NCBI GenBank assembly: GCA_958295465.1 | Contig: OY282353.1 | Coordinates: 124,001 to 188,000, forward strand | Origin: an uncultured Gammaproteobacteria bacterium | GTDB lineage: Bacteria; Pseudomonadota; Gammaproteobacteria; HK1 | Direction of reading: 5' to 3' | DNA: 64,000 nt | Shown: positions 17,865 through 25,171 of the stretch, one piece after another | Position numbering within the stretch: position 1 is the stretch's first letter | Layout: every line of letters begins with the position of its first letter | The notes under the pieces: generated by a model | Database searches by the model: none | Told to the model about the DNA's origin: nothing | What the model saw: only the letters and a program-made list of their open reading frames with translations | Made by a program: the position numbers and the translations under genes

Positions 17865-18801
17865 GTTGGCAAGGTCGACCGCCATAACGTGCGCGCTCAT
17901 CAGCCCGGACCTGCTGAACCAGGCCGAAGCAGCACTCCAGCGCAAACTGGCCGAGAATCCGCACGACGCACGGGCCCTGCGCGGGCTTGGCGATTTGCAG
18001 CGCCGGCGGGGCGAATTCGGCGCGGCGCTGAAAACCTATCGTGTACTACAGCACCTGCGATGCGATGCGATGACGAACTGGCTGGTCGCTGTGGCAAGCG
18101 GCGAGCGGTTGCCATGGCCTGCGCCCGAGGACGTTCGGCCCTCGCCGTTCATCCGCATAAAGAACTTCCTCAACGCGGCGCAGCAGGAGCGCCTCCTCGC
18201 GATGACGTACGCTGACCCCAAGATCTTTGTTCCGGCCAGGATTTACCCCGATAAAAAACAGCAGTTGTGCCGTGAGCGGCGCAACGCGCTGCATGCGGAC
18301 GGGTCGGTCATTCGGGAGATTCGTCGTTGGTTCGCCCCGAAGCTGCAGTGCTTGGTGCCGCGCCTCGCTGCGCACTTCCATAATGGAGAACCGGGCAAGC
18401 GTTTCATCGAGATGGAGGTGACGGCGCATCTCACTGGTGGATTCTTCGGGCCGCATTCCGATTCAGCCAACCCGCTGCTCGGCACTCGAGAGATCAGCTA
18501 CGCTTACTATTTCCATCAAGAACCTCGTCGATTCGACGGCGGCGACCTGCTGCTGTATGACACCTGTCCGGAATCAGGGGGCTTTCGCCGCGCCGTCTGT
18601 TCGCGCATAGAGCCTGTCGGCAACACCATCGTCTTCTTCCCCAGCGGTTGCTACCACGAGATACTCCCTGTAACCTGCCGCTCCGATGCATTCCAGGATG
18701 GGCGCTTCACTGTGAACGGCTGGATTCACAAGGCAGGCGTTGCGCCGTTCCGCCCGGACCCGCACGCGGAAACGCAAGGCACCAGCGAACAGGTGGAATA
18801 G
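17857..18801 (+). CDS. TPR-containing 2OG-Fe(II) oxygenase (prolyl 4-hydroxylase-like)
   Basis: The product is 314 residues from the ATG at 17857, which lies inside the end of the previous gene. Residues about 20-75 (AEAALQRKLAENPHDARALR, GDLQRRRGEFGAALKTYRVL) are a TPR-like pair. The rest is an oxygenase: ligands HSD in GGFFGPHSDSANP (near residue 200), GGDLLLYDT, distal His in FPSGCYHEILPV and Arg in DGRFTVNGWIH. The same TPR-oxygenase arrangement forms the C-terminal half of the fusion at 19655. Prolyl-hydroxylase-like enzymes of this sort can modify peptide side chains. The product may act on the peptide encoded 120 bp downstream. Confidence 0.75.
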   Translation: MSELARSTAITCALISPDLLNQAEAALQRKLAENPHDARALRGLGDLQRRRGEFGAALKTYRVLQHLRCDAMTNWLVAVASGERLPWPAPEDVRPSPFIRIKNFLNAAQQERLLAMTYADPKIFVPARIYPDKKQQLCRERRNALHADGSVIREIRRWFAPKLQCLVPRLAAHFHNGEPGKRFIEMEVTAHLTGGFFGPHSDSANPLLGTREISYAYYFHQEPRRFDGGDLLLYDTCPESGGFRRAVCSRIEPVGNTIVFFPSGCYHEILPVTCRSDAFQDGRFTVNGWIHKAGVAPFRPDPHAETQGTSEQVE

Positions 18802-18849
18802 CCTGGCGATGCGGGTAGCTGGCGCCGTATCGTGGCGGTCTGGTGGATC

Positions 18850-18920
18850 TGTTGCATGGCGAACCGCCAATGAGATACGGTTGGACTCCCCGAGCCATTT
18901 GTGACACTTGGAGTCAGGAG
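18850..18920 (+). promoter_or_regulatory. Conserved upstream region of the precursor gene
   Basis: About 70 bp just before the precursor ATG are repeated at 16488-16559 with few differences. The most constant blocks are GTTGCATGGCGA, CCGCCAATGA and TTTG followed by TGGAGTCAGGAGATGC. GGAG seven bases before the ATG is a good ribosome site. The conservation of non-coding sequence between two copies points to shared regulation or simply recent duplication. I do not see a canonical -35/-10 pair. Confidence 0.45.
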
Positions 18921-19106
18921 ATGCGGAATAAGAGCCTCCAACCCTCCCGAGAAACGGATGACCAGCGCCCGCCGCCCAAGGCCAAGCGCGCCTGGAGCAA
19001 ACCCACCGTGCGCAAAATGATCTACGTCAACATAGCCGACACCGGCCCGAGATTCGTCCCGGGCGTAGATGAACTACCCCGGTACACTGAGGTGCCTACT
19101 TCCTGA
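18921..19106 (+). CDS. Candidate RiPP (lasso-like) precursor peptide, 61 aa
   Basis: ATG at 18921, preceded by GGAGTCAGGAG, gives MRNKSLQPSRETDDQRPPP, then a basic KAKRAWSKPTVRKM block and an end segment IADTGPRFVPGVDELPRYTE-VPTS. The W-x-K-P-x-V block resembles the YxxPxL recognition motif of lasso leaders. After it, a Gly-first segment GPRFVPGVDELPRY places Asp at position 9, suited to a Gly1-Asp9 macrolactam. The leader residue before that Gly is Thr at -1, whereas most lasso leaders have Thr at -2, so the cleavage site is uncertain. Thr, Ser, Tyr and Pro in the tail would suit the sulfotransferase, glycosyltransferase and hydroxylases encoded nearby. It lies between two oxygenase genes. 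No RRE or protease gene is in the window. Confidence 0.6.
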   Translation: MRNKSLQPSRETDDQRPPPKAKRAWSKPTVRKMIYVNIADTGPRFVPGVDELPRYTEVPTS

Positions 19107-19348
19107 GGCCATGGCGGTTGGTGCGGAACCCGATGGCGGCCTGGCGCTGCGGAGGGCGGCGCCAATCGCCCGCCCGTCTCCGTGTGCCGGACCGGGGGGC
19201 GACATCCGTAGGTGAAGGCCGCGGTCCGGCAGCGCGGCGTCTTCGCCGTCGTTCGGCGTCACGCACGCGCTGTCGCACGAGCACACCGATGCGGTTGCAG
19301 GATCGGGCTGTACAAGAGCGAGGGCATCGCCCGGCGCGGGCCGTGGCG

Positions 19349-19552
19349 TCACTGCAAGGCGGTGGAACTCGCCACCCTGAAGTTCCCCATCCGCCGGTGG
19401 AGGTCGCCGAAGCGCAACAGCGCCCCGGCGTCTTGAGGATCCTCGGCGAGTCGCCGCCGCAGAGCAACTCCCATCTGGTTGTGAAGCTGCCCTGCCCGCA
19501 GCAGTTTTTGCGCCGCGGCGGCGCAGACCGGGTTGGGTGCGTTGCGTGGCAT
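19349..19552 (-). pseudogene. TPR N-terminal fragment of a TPR-oxygenase gene, minus strand
   Basis: From the ATG at 19552 the minus strand encodes MPRNAPNPVCAAAAQKLLRA, then LRRRLAEDPQDAGALLRFGD and LHRRMGNFRVASS before a stop at 19349. This aligns with the TPR start of the gene at 17857 and with residues about 355-400 of the fusion at 19655. The oxygenase part does not continue in any frame I can follow down to 19107. It is therefore a truncated copy in the reverse orientation. The rest of 19107-19654 is otherwise empty. Confidence 0.55.
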
Positions 19553-19654
19553 TGGACGAATCATGCACAGGAGTGGGGCCGGAACAAGCAGCCCAGTTGT
19601 GAGGGTGTGCCGTCCGTTGGACGGGGCGCCCAAGCCTGAACGGACCACTTGCAG

Positions 19655-21550
19655 ATGGACTACACCGCCTACGGGCTGCGCATCCGCTCCGCTCTCGCGC
19701 TGCCTTTTCGTTCCGCGCCGTCCCTGGACGAGGGGTGTTCGGCGCCGGAGTGCGGGGGCGCGGAGAAGCGGACGGGCGCGGACGTCACCGTGCGCATCGG
19801 CGCGACGCCGGCGCGGCTCCTGAACCCCATCGGGAAGCACCGCCGATGGGAGGCCGCGCCGGGTGCCTTTCTGATAACGGTGGACGAAGTGGCCCGCTAC
19901 CTGGTCACGGACGGATGCGACGTTCTGGTCGAGCCGCTGGGCGGCGATGAACGGGAAATGGGGGCGTTCCTGATCGGCGCGCCGTTCGTCGCGCTGCTGC
20001 AGCAACGCGGCCTGACCACACTCCACGCCAGCGCGGTCGAGACCGAAATCGGCGCGGTGCTGTTCGCGGGCCTCCGGGGCGCCGGCAAGTCGTCCCTGGC
20101 CAGTGCACTGGTCGAGCGCGGCTGCACCCTGCTGAGCGACGACCTCACCGGTGTCGAGGCGAACGCCGACGGCCGCTTCCTGGCGTTGCCCGCCTCCACT
20201 TGCATACGATTGCGGGCCGACTCCTTGGAGGCTTTGGGCCGGCAGCCGCGGACGCTTGGGAAAGTGCAGGGGGAGAGCGAAAAGCGCCTGCTGCCGGCGG
20301 CGCGGCTGCGCACCGAGCCGCTGGCCGTGCGGGCCGTCTACGTGCTGGAGCCGCACGACCGGGCCGGCATCGAAATCCAGCCGGCTTCTTGGGCCCAGAC
20401 TCGCGAGGCGCTGCTGCTGCACACCTACCGGAAGCGGTTTCTGCACCACCTTGGGCGGCAAGAGGAGCACTTTCGCACCGTCGATCGGATGGCGGCGCAG
20501 GTGTCGGTCTTTCACGTCAGGCGTCCGGCCCGGTCGTTCGAGCTCCAGGCGCTGGCGGAGCGCGTTGCGGCGCATCTGCGGTCGGAGGCCGGGGCGCACC
20601 GGCCGCCGCTGCCGCCGCCGGAACCCCCCGCCACGGGGAGGAGCCTTTGGAAAAGCGCGCCGGAAACGGCCGTTGCGCGGCGGCGGGCGGTGACCGTCGC
20701 ACTTCAGGGCAGGGGCAGCCTGTTCGAACAGGCCGAGGCGGCGCTGCGGCGCAGGCTCGCCGCCCGCCCGGACGACGCGGAGGCGCTGCTGCGGCTGGGC
20801 GATCTGTATCGGGGCGAGGGACGCCTGGAGGCCGCCCTCGACGCCTGCCGCCGCGTCGCCGAGCTGCGCCCCGGGCACCCGAAGGCGTCCTGGCTGTGCG
20901 CCGTCCTGGGCGGCGCGGCCCTGCCGGAGCCGCCGCCGGCGCAGGCCGTTTGGCCGGCGCCCTTCGTGCGGGTGTGCAACTTCCTGCCCCCCGACGAGCA
21001 CCAGGCGCTCCTGGCCCTGTTGCTGGCCGGACGGGAGCACTTCGGCAATCCGGGAGCGGTCGGCCTCGGATATATTGTGGACCGTGCGCGACGTGGCTTG
21101 GCGGCCAACGACCGGATTGTCGACGAGGTGCGGCCTGGTTTCGAGCCGCGGCTGCGCCGGCTCGTGGCGAACACGCTGCCTAGGTTGGGGATGGTTGACC
21201 TTGGAGAACACCGCTTTGAGGTGCAGGTGAGCGTGTATCCTGCCGGGGGATTTTTCACCCCGCACAGTGACGACCGCGAGGTAATGGGAATACAAGAAGC
21301 GCGGTCGATCAACTGCTTGTACTACCTGCATCGCCAGCCCAAGCCTTTCTCCGGCGGGGACTTGCTGCTGCATGACGGCGAGGTGGCGAACACCCACACG
21401 CGAATCGAGCCGTTGGACAACAGCATCGTCCTGTTCCCCAGCCGCTGCGTCCACGAGGTGACGCTGGTGGAGGGCGACCCCGCCGACTTCGGCGCCGGAC
21501 GCTTCTCGGTGAACAGCTATGTGTGGACGCGCCCCGTCGATGGCTGCTGA
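19655..21550 (+). CDS. HPr kinase-like / TPR / 2OG-Fe(II) oxygenase triple-domain protein
   Basis: The product is 631 residues from the ATG at 19655 (a TTG two codons earlier is possible). Residues 1 to about 310 resemble HPr-serine-kinase-like proteins of lasso clusters: LTTLHASAVETEIGAVLFAG, Walker A GLRGAGKSS at about 139-147, and LLSDDLTGVEAN. A Pro-rich linker follows. Residues about 355-400 are TPR-like (AEAALRRRLAARPDDAEALL). The C-terminal third is a prolyl-hydroxylase-type oxygenase with HSD in GGFFTPHSDDREV near 537, distal His in SRCVHEVTL near 599 and Arg in AGRFSVN. Kinases of this group phosphorylate lasso-peptide tails; fusion to an oxygenase would give a bifunctional tailoring enzyme. 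Its stop overlaps the start of the glycosyltransferase gene. Confidence 0.8.
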   Translation: MDYTAYGLRIRSALALPFRSAPSLDEGCSAPECGGAEKRTGADVTVRIGATPARLLNPIGKHRRWEAAPGAFLITVDEVARYLVTDGCDVLVEPLGGDEREMGAFLIGAPFVALLQQRGLTTLHASAVETEIGAVLFAGLRGAGKSSLASALVERGCTLLSDDLTGVEANADGRFLALPASTCIRLRADSLEALGRQPRTLGKVQGESEKRLLPAARLRTEPLAVRAVYVLEPHDRAGIEIQPASWAQTREALLLHTYRKRFLHHLGRQEEHFRTVDRMAAQVSVFHVRRPARSFELQALAERVAAHLRSEAGAHRPPLPPPEPPATGRSLWKSAPETAVARRRAVTVALQGRGSLFEQAEAALRRRLAARPDDAEALLRLGDLYRGEGRLEAALDACRRVAELRPGHPKASWLCAVLGGAALPEPPPAQAVWPAPFVRVCNFLPPDEHQALLALLLAGREHFGNPGAVGLGYIVDRARRGLAANDRIVDEVRPGFEPRLRRLVANTLPRLGMVDLGEHRFEVQVSVYPAGGFFTPHSDDREVMGIQEARSINCLYYLHRQPKPFSGGDLLLHDGEVANTHTRIEPLDNSIVLFPSRCVHEVTLVEGDPADFGAGRFSVNSYVWTRPVDGC

Positions 21551-21615
21551 AGGCGCCGCCGGGGTCGAGGATGGCCGCGGAGTTTGCCTGGCCACCGTGA
21601 CGACGGAGAATTTCC
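21540..21615 (+). pseudogene. Glycosyltransferase family 8, 5' fragment (split by transposon)
   Basis: ATG at 21540 lies inside the last codons of the preceding gene. The 25 codons before the insertion end GVCLATVTTENF, the typical first strand of a GT8 enzyme. The reading frame is then broken by a stop in the transposon's left end. Joining position 21615 directly to 24222 gives ...TTENFLPGTLVAIGSFLK..., a perfect GT8 start, so this piece and 24222-25063 were one gene of 305 codons. Confidence 0.8.
21608..21615. repeat. Target-site duplication GAATTTCC, left copy
   Basis: GAATTTCC immediately precedes the left terminal repeat. The identical octamer occurs at 24214-24221 just after the right terminal repeat. 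An 8-bp duplication is typical for IS1-family insertion. Confidence 0.9.
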
Positions 21616-21718
21616 GGTAGTGCGCTAGTTTGACTTTTGATGCTCTGCTTTACGCATTGACCTCCGAGTGCCGGGTCTGTAAAGTATTGAAGCATCGACA
21701 CATTTGGAGAAACGCTCG

Positions 21719-21958
21719 ATGCCTACGAACTACCTCCGAATCGGCTACAAGCCGAAAAGGAAGAGACCTATGACCAGGGCAGAGCGACAGCAGGCGGCAC
21801 GGGACCGAAAGGTGACAGGACCGCAGGGACAGCGGCGTCCCATGAGCGACCAAGCAAATGCAGTCCGGATCATGGAGATCGCAACCGGACTGGCTGAGGA
21901 AGAGTACGCACCTGGATTCGAGTGTCCGGAGAAGAAACCCAAGGTGCGGATAGTCTAG
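21719..21958 (+). CDS. Transposon cargo: small basic hypothetical protein (79 aa)
   Basis: ATG at 21719 has a GGAGAAA ribosome site 8 bp upstream. The product begins MPTNYLRIGYKPKRKRPMTR and is strongly basic in its first half. It ends acidic and then basic (EYAPGFECPEKKPKVRIV). I do not recognise it. Basic charge could mean nucleic-acid binding. It is the first gene inside the left end of the IS1-family element. Confidence 0.5.
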   Translation: MPTNYLRIGYKPKRKRPMTRAERQQAARDRKVTGPQGQRRPMSDQANAVRIMEIATGLAEEEYAPGFECPEKKPKVRIV

Positions 21959-22061
21959 CGGTTTCTACTACCTGATCGCTTTGGCACGACACTGGCCGCG
22001 CCTATCGGCCAGACGACACCTTACGCTTCATGTACGATCTCCTTGCCAGATACCTAGCGAC

Positions 22062-22334
22062 TTAACGTAACGCCGCTCTGCGTCTTCGTATCTCCATGCT
22101 ATCCCGGAATTGCTCCGAGACGTAAGTAGATTCAGCAAAATACTCCATCAATTCCGACTTCGATAGGTGCTGATGCTGCTTCTTGATCTCCCTAACTCGT
22201 TGATTGCGTCGACTGCTTGCGGTCTCTGTATTCACGGATGGTATAATTTTCAGTCTGTTCACTGGTCGGGTACTCCCTGGTAAGGTGTTTGACTGGTGAA
22301 ACGCCGACTGGCCGCACCACCGGCCAGTCGGCAC
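22062..22334 (-). CDS. Transposon cargo: hypothetical protein (up to 90 aa)
   Basis: The minus-strand frame from 22334 to a stop at 22062 encodes a segment VREIKKQHQHLSKSELMEYF followed by YVSEQFRDSMEIRRRRAALR. This looks helical and protein-like, whereas the first 40 residues are less convincing and the true start may be internal. No family is recognised. It lies downstream of the two minus-strand cargo genes. Confidence 0.3.
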   Translation of the reverse strand: MPTGRWCGQSAFHQSNTLPGSTRPVNRLKIIPSVNTETASSRRNQRVREIKKQHQHLSKSELMEYFAESTYVSEQFRDSMEIRRRRAALR

Positions 22335-22351
22335 CTTACCTTACCACGCTT

Positions 22352-22654
22352 TCACATCTCGACGAATTCGCCCACCTTCCCCCTCTGCTTCTCCCTCTCG
22401 GCCTTCTGTCGCGCGCGCTCCGCTACCGCCTTGCGGTGTGCCTCCAGGCGTACCAGCGCGGCGGTACGGCATTCCGTCCAGTCGGCTTGCGGCATGTCCT
22501 GCACTGTCTCTCGTGTGAGCAGCGCGTCGACATCGGCACCCTGCTGTATATGCTGCTTCAGGAATGCGGTGCACTCGGCAGTGATGCGGGGAGTCTGCTG
22601 TGCCGCCACAGATACGGCGGCGATGATGATCGCCACGCCTATTGCGTATCGCAT
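22352..22654 (-). CDS. Transposon cargo: small secreted/periplasmic hypothetical protein (100 aa)
   Basis: The product begins MRYAIGVAIIIAAVSVAAQQ, a clear Sec signal peptide with likely cleavage after the alanine stretch. The mature part has two cysteines (TAECTAFLKQ and WTECRTAAL) that could form a disulfide, and a charged helical tail (ERARQKAEREKQRGK). No family is recognised. Its start overlaps the end of the upstream cargo gene by 16 bp, so the two are coupled. Confidence 0.55.
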   Translation of the reverse strand: MRYAIGVAIIIAAVSVAAQQTPRITAECTAFLKQHIQQGADVDALLTRETVQDMPQADWTECRTAALVRLEAHRKAVAERARQKAEREKQRGKVGEFVEM

Positions 22655-22956
22655 GACGCCTCCTTGAACTCGTACTCGGGATACTGCGGTTCGCAGTGAA
22701 AATCACCACCGACTAGTACCGTGTAATTCCCACAGCCAACGATCAGGTAGATTTCGAGTGCGGCTTCGTATACCTGGCCCCATAGATCGTCTGGGATGTC
22801 CTTGGTCTCGGTGTACCCGCATATCTTCGCGAAATCTGGGTACGAGACCTGCATGGTGCGGCACTGCGCGTAGTTGTTGTCCAACGGGTCGGCTTTGCCG
22901 TACAGCATGCGCCGCAGATCGCGCGCGATTTTCTCAGGGATAGGTTTATCGGTCAT
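22639..22956 (-). CDS. Transposon cargo: hypothetical protein (105 aa)
   Basis: The product begins MTDKPIPEKIARDLRRMLYG. It includes YPDFAKICGYTETKDIPDDL and IYLIVGCGNYTVLVGGDFHC. Composition is that of a real cytoplasmic protein, with five cysteines. It precedes and overlaps the secreted cargo gene by 16 bp. I do not recognise the family; the style resembles small phage or plasmid proteins. The 22957-23335 stretch between it and the transposase holds only the putative transposase promoter. Confidence 0.5.
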   Translation of the reverse strand: MTDKPIPEKIARDLRRMLYGKADPLDNNYAQCRTMQVSYPDFAKICGYTETKDIPDDLWGQVYEAALEIYLIVGCGNYTVLVGGDFHCEPQYPEYEFKEASCDTQ

Positions 22957-23277
22957 GAGTCACCCGTGTTGGTTAGCGCGTGGATACGACCGACACCCGA
23001 AAAGGGCGCCGGGCCGTTGCCAAACGACACAGGCGACTGTGATGTTTCTCGCGTATTCACCGCGGGTCGGGGAGCTACCCCTCGCCATAGATACTCGGCT
23101 GTTGTATTCGGCGAGTGACCCGACATGGGCCGCCTCGTCGTTTGGCGGGCCGAATATACCGAAGCACGATAGCGCCTGTCAATTGCGGCTCAAACGTCTG
23201 TGTCGAAGCGCAGACGATATGGCAGAGATACGATGTAACAGCTTGATAATATTGACGTTTTCGTGTAGTAGGTAGCT

Positions 23278-23305
23278 TCAAATACAGCGCCACCTGTGCT
23301 ATAAT
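23278..23305 (+). promoter_or_regulatory. Putative transposase promoter
   Basis: TATAAT at 23300-23305 is a perfect -10. TTCAAA at 23278-23283 is a 4-of-6 match to -35 at 16-bp spacing. The transposase ATG is 30 bp downstream. In this AT-poorer genome a perfect TATAAT is uncommon, which supports it. Confidence 0.4.
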
Positions 23306-23335
23306 AGTGGGTACTCACAAACATGTACAGACAAC

Positions 23336-24151
23336 ATGAACAAGCTCCCCACAGAGAAGCGAGCCAAGATCATTTCCCTGATGTGCGAGGGCGTATCGCT
23401 ACGGTCAATTGCCCGAGTTGAGGACGTCAGCCTTGCGACGGTCATGCGGTTGATGCGACTGGCGGGCACGGCGTGCCACCTATACCACTTCGATCACGTG
23501 CGGGACATACCGGGTAGGCGCAACATCCAGTGCGACGAGATATGGTCCTTCGTCTACGCCAAGGAGAAACGTGCTCCGTACGCCAAGCCTCTAGACATGG
23601 CAGGCACCGCATGGACTTGGACGGCCCTGGATGCGGACACCAAGCTGTTGGTTTCGTATCTGATATCCCAGAAGCGCGACACTCGATCGGCAGTAGCACT
23701 ATTCAGCGACATCAAGAGCAGGCTACAGAAGCGACCGCGTATCACTGCCGATGAGCTGAAGTCCTACAGGAAAGCGGCTAGGGTCGTGTTCGGCAGGAAG
23801 GCGCGCAAGACGCTTTCACAGATCCGCAAGGGGGAGGACACGGGTCACAGTACGGCCTACGTGGAACGCCATAATCTGTCGATCAGGATGGGGAATCGGA
23901 GATATGCCAGGAAGACGAACGCTTTCAGCAAGAAATTCGCCCGACACACCACCATGATGGACCTGTGGGTGACGCACTATAACTTCTGCCGGATACACAT
24001 GAGTCTGCGCGTGACGCCAGCGATGGAGGCGGGGTTGTCGGATACGCTACGGGACTGTGAGTGGATCGTGTGGTTGATTGACTCGATGACGATGCCGCCC
24101 AAGAAGCCGGGTCCGCCAGTCGGCTCCAAGTATAAACCAAGGAAGCAGTGA
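23336..24151 (+). CDS. IS1-family transposase
   Basis: The 271-residue single-frame transposase has an N-terminal helix-turn-helix (EGVSLRSIARVEDVSLATVM) and the DDE catalytic region. The first Asp is in IQCDEIWSFVYAKEK, the second in WTWTALDADTKLLVSYL and the Glu in STAYVERHNLSIR, followed by a conserved RKTNAFSK. This is the IS1-type DDE arrangement in one reading frame with no programmed frameshift, as in the ISMhu11-like branch. It appears intact, so the element may still be active. Confidence 0.85.
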   Translation: MNKLPTEKRAKIISLMCEGVSLRSIARVEDVSLATVMRLMRLAGTACHLYHFDHVRDIPGRRNIQCDEIWSFVYAKEKRAPYAKPLDMAGTAWTWTALDADTKLLVSYLISQKRDTRSAVALFSDIKSRLQKRPRITADELKSYRKAARVVFGRKARKTLSQIRKGEDTGHSTAYVERHNLSIRMGNRRYARKTNAFSKKFARHTTMMDLWVTHYNFCRIHMSLRVTPAMEAGLSDTLRDCEWIVWLIDSMTMPPKKPGPPVGSKYKPRKQ

Positions 24152-24213
24152 CGGGACGATAGGCATGTCATAAATCGATTGAATCGTACGCAAAGTCAAA
24201 CTAGCGCACTACC

Positions 24214-24221
24214 GAATTTCC
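24214..24221. repeat. Target-site duplication GAATTTCC, right copy
   Basis: Exact copy of 21608-21615, directly following the right inverted repeat. Confidence 0.9.
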
Positions 24222-25063
24222 TGCCGGGAACGCTGGTCGCCATCGGCTCCTTCCTGAAGACGCACCCCGAATTCAACGGCGACGTCGCCGTCATCCACGA
24301 CGATCTTCCGGAAAAGGCCCGCGACCTGTTGCGCCTGTCGTTCGACAGGCTGCGGTTCGTGCAGGTGTCTCCCGAGCTGCGGGAACGCGCTGAGCGCTTG
24401 GTGGCGGCGCGCCCGTGGTTCCGCAGGGCGGTGTCGCACTTCTACGCATTCGAGACGTTCCGCCTGGCTGGCTACCGCAAGGTGCTGTTCTGCGACGGCG
24501 ACCTGTTGTTCCGGCAACCGATCGGCGAATTGTTCGACGCCGAGGACGCCCTGCTCTGCTGCGGCGACTATGCGTTCCTGCGGGGCAAGTACCGGGACAA
24601 GGCGACGTTCATGGCCACCGACGACCCTGCCGACGCCTTCGCCCAGACCTTCAACGACGGTTTTCTGCTTATCGACGCCGCCCTCCTGGGCGAAAGCAGC
24701 TATGCGGAGCTGCTGGCCATGCTGACGCCGGAGACATGGCCCGACCCGGACATGTTCCACACCAAGCAGTTCCTTCAGAACCGCTACCTGGCCGGGCGGC
24801 AGACGATCATCAGCTCGACATACAACTTCCTGCTGGCGAGCGCCGCCCAGATACGAGACCGGGAGGGCCTGGCCGCCACGGATGCGAAGGTGCTGCACTT
24901 CAACTATCCGGTGAAGCCCTGGATGCCGGACGCCTTGCTCGCATGGGAACATGGCCCCATCCCGGTCGCGGCGTTCAAGCTCTGGTACGACGCCTGGATG
25001 GACTGCCTGGCCGACAGCCAACTGCGCCTCCATGCGCCGCGGCTGGTCGCGATGGCGGAATGA
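24222..25063 (+). pseudogene. Glycosyltransferase family 8, 3' fragment (split by transposon)
   Basis: This is the main body of a GT8-like enzyme. It contains FETFRLAGYRKVLFCDGDLL, where DGD is the metal-binding DxD motif, then TFNDGFLLIDAAL, a SSTYNFLLAS segment and KVLHFNYPVKPW with the conserved HF near the end. GT8 members transfer hexoses from UDP- or GDP-sugars to glycans or proteins. A GT next to a RiPP precursor could glycosylate the peptide. Because the first 25 codons are on the other side of the transposon, the protein is probably inactive. A TTG start at 24179 within the transposon end could still give a shortened product. Confidence 0.75.
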
Positions 25064-25149
25064 GCGCGGAAACCGCCGCCACGCCCGCCAACCGCCGGCG
25101 CCGATTGCCCAAAGTTGGCGACGGGCCGCGTCGAGGGAAAGGGGCGTGA
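25060..25149 (+). CDS. Possible 29-aa basic peptide between GT8 and sulfotransferase
   Basis: ATG at 25060 overlaps the GT8 stop (ATGA). The frame reads MSAETAATPANRRRRLPKVG and ends with TGA at 25149, overlapping the GTG start of the sulfotransferase. The overlaps at both ends suggest translational coupling, but the peptide is short and arginine-rich and may only be a spacer. Confidence 0.25.
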   Translation: MSAETAATPANRRRRLPKVGDGPRRGKGA

Positions 25150-25171
25150 AGGACGTGTACTTCGGAGCTAG
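25146..25171 (+). pseudogene. Sulfotransferase 5' fragment (split by IS1182-type element)
   Basis: GTG at 25146 starts the frame MKDVYFGAS. The insertion lies at CTAG in GGAGCTAGC. Joining 25171 to 26753 gives MKDVYFGASQDLESRITANL in one frame leading straight into the sulfotransferase domain. I infer this is the original start of that gene. Confidence 0.65.

Larger units (their letters stand above)
21616..24213 (+). mobile_element. IS1-family transposon with cargo genes, 2,598 bp
   Basis: Its ends are perfect 22-bp inverted repeats starting GGTAGTGCGCTAGTTTGACT (21616-21637 and the complement at 24192-24213). It is flanked by the 8-bp direct repeat GAATTTCC. Inside are an IS1-like DDE transposase (23336-24151) and four small open frames unrelated to transposition. 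Base composition is clearly more AT-rich than the surroundings, indicating recent arrival from another genome. Ordinary IS1 elements are under 1 kb, so about 1.6 kb is cargo. It interrupts a GT8 gene. Confidence 0.9.

Noticed and set aside
19074..19568. A second minus-strand gene continuing the TPR fragment
   Set aside because: Other frames in this stretch are arginine/proline-rich and show no HxD...H oxygenase motif; only the TPR piece at 19349-19552 is supportable.
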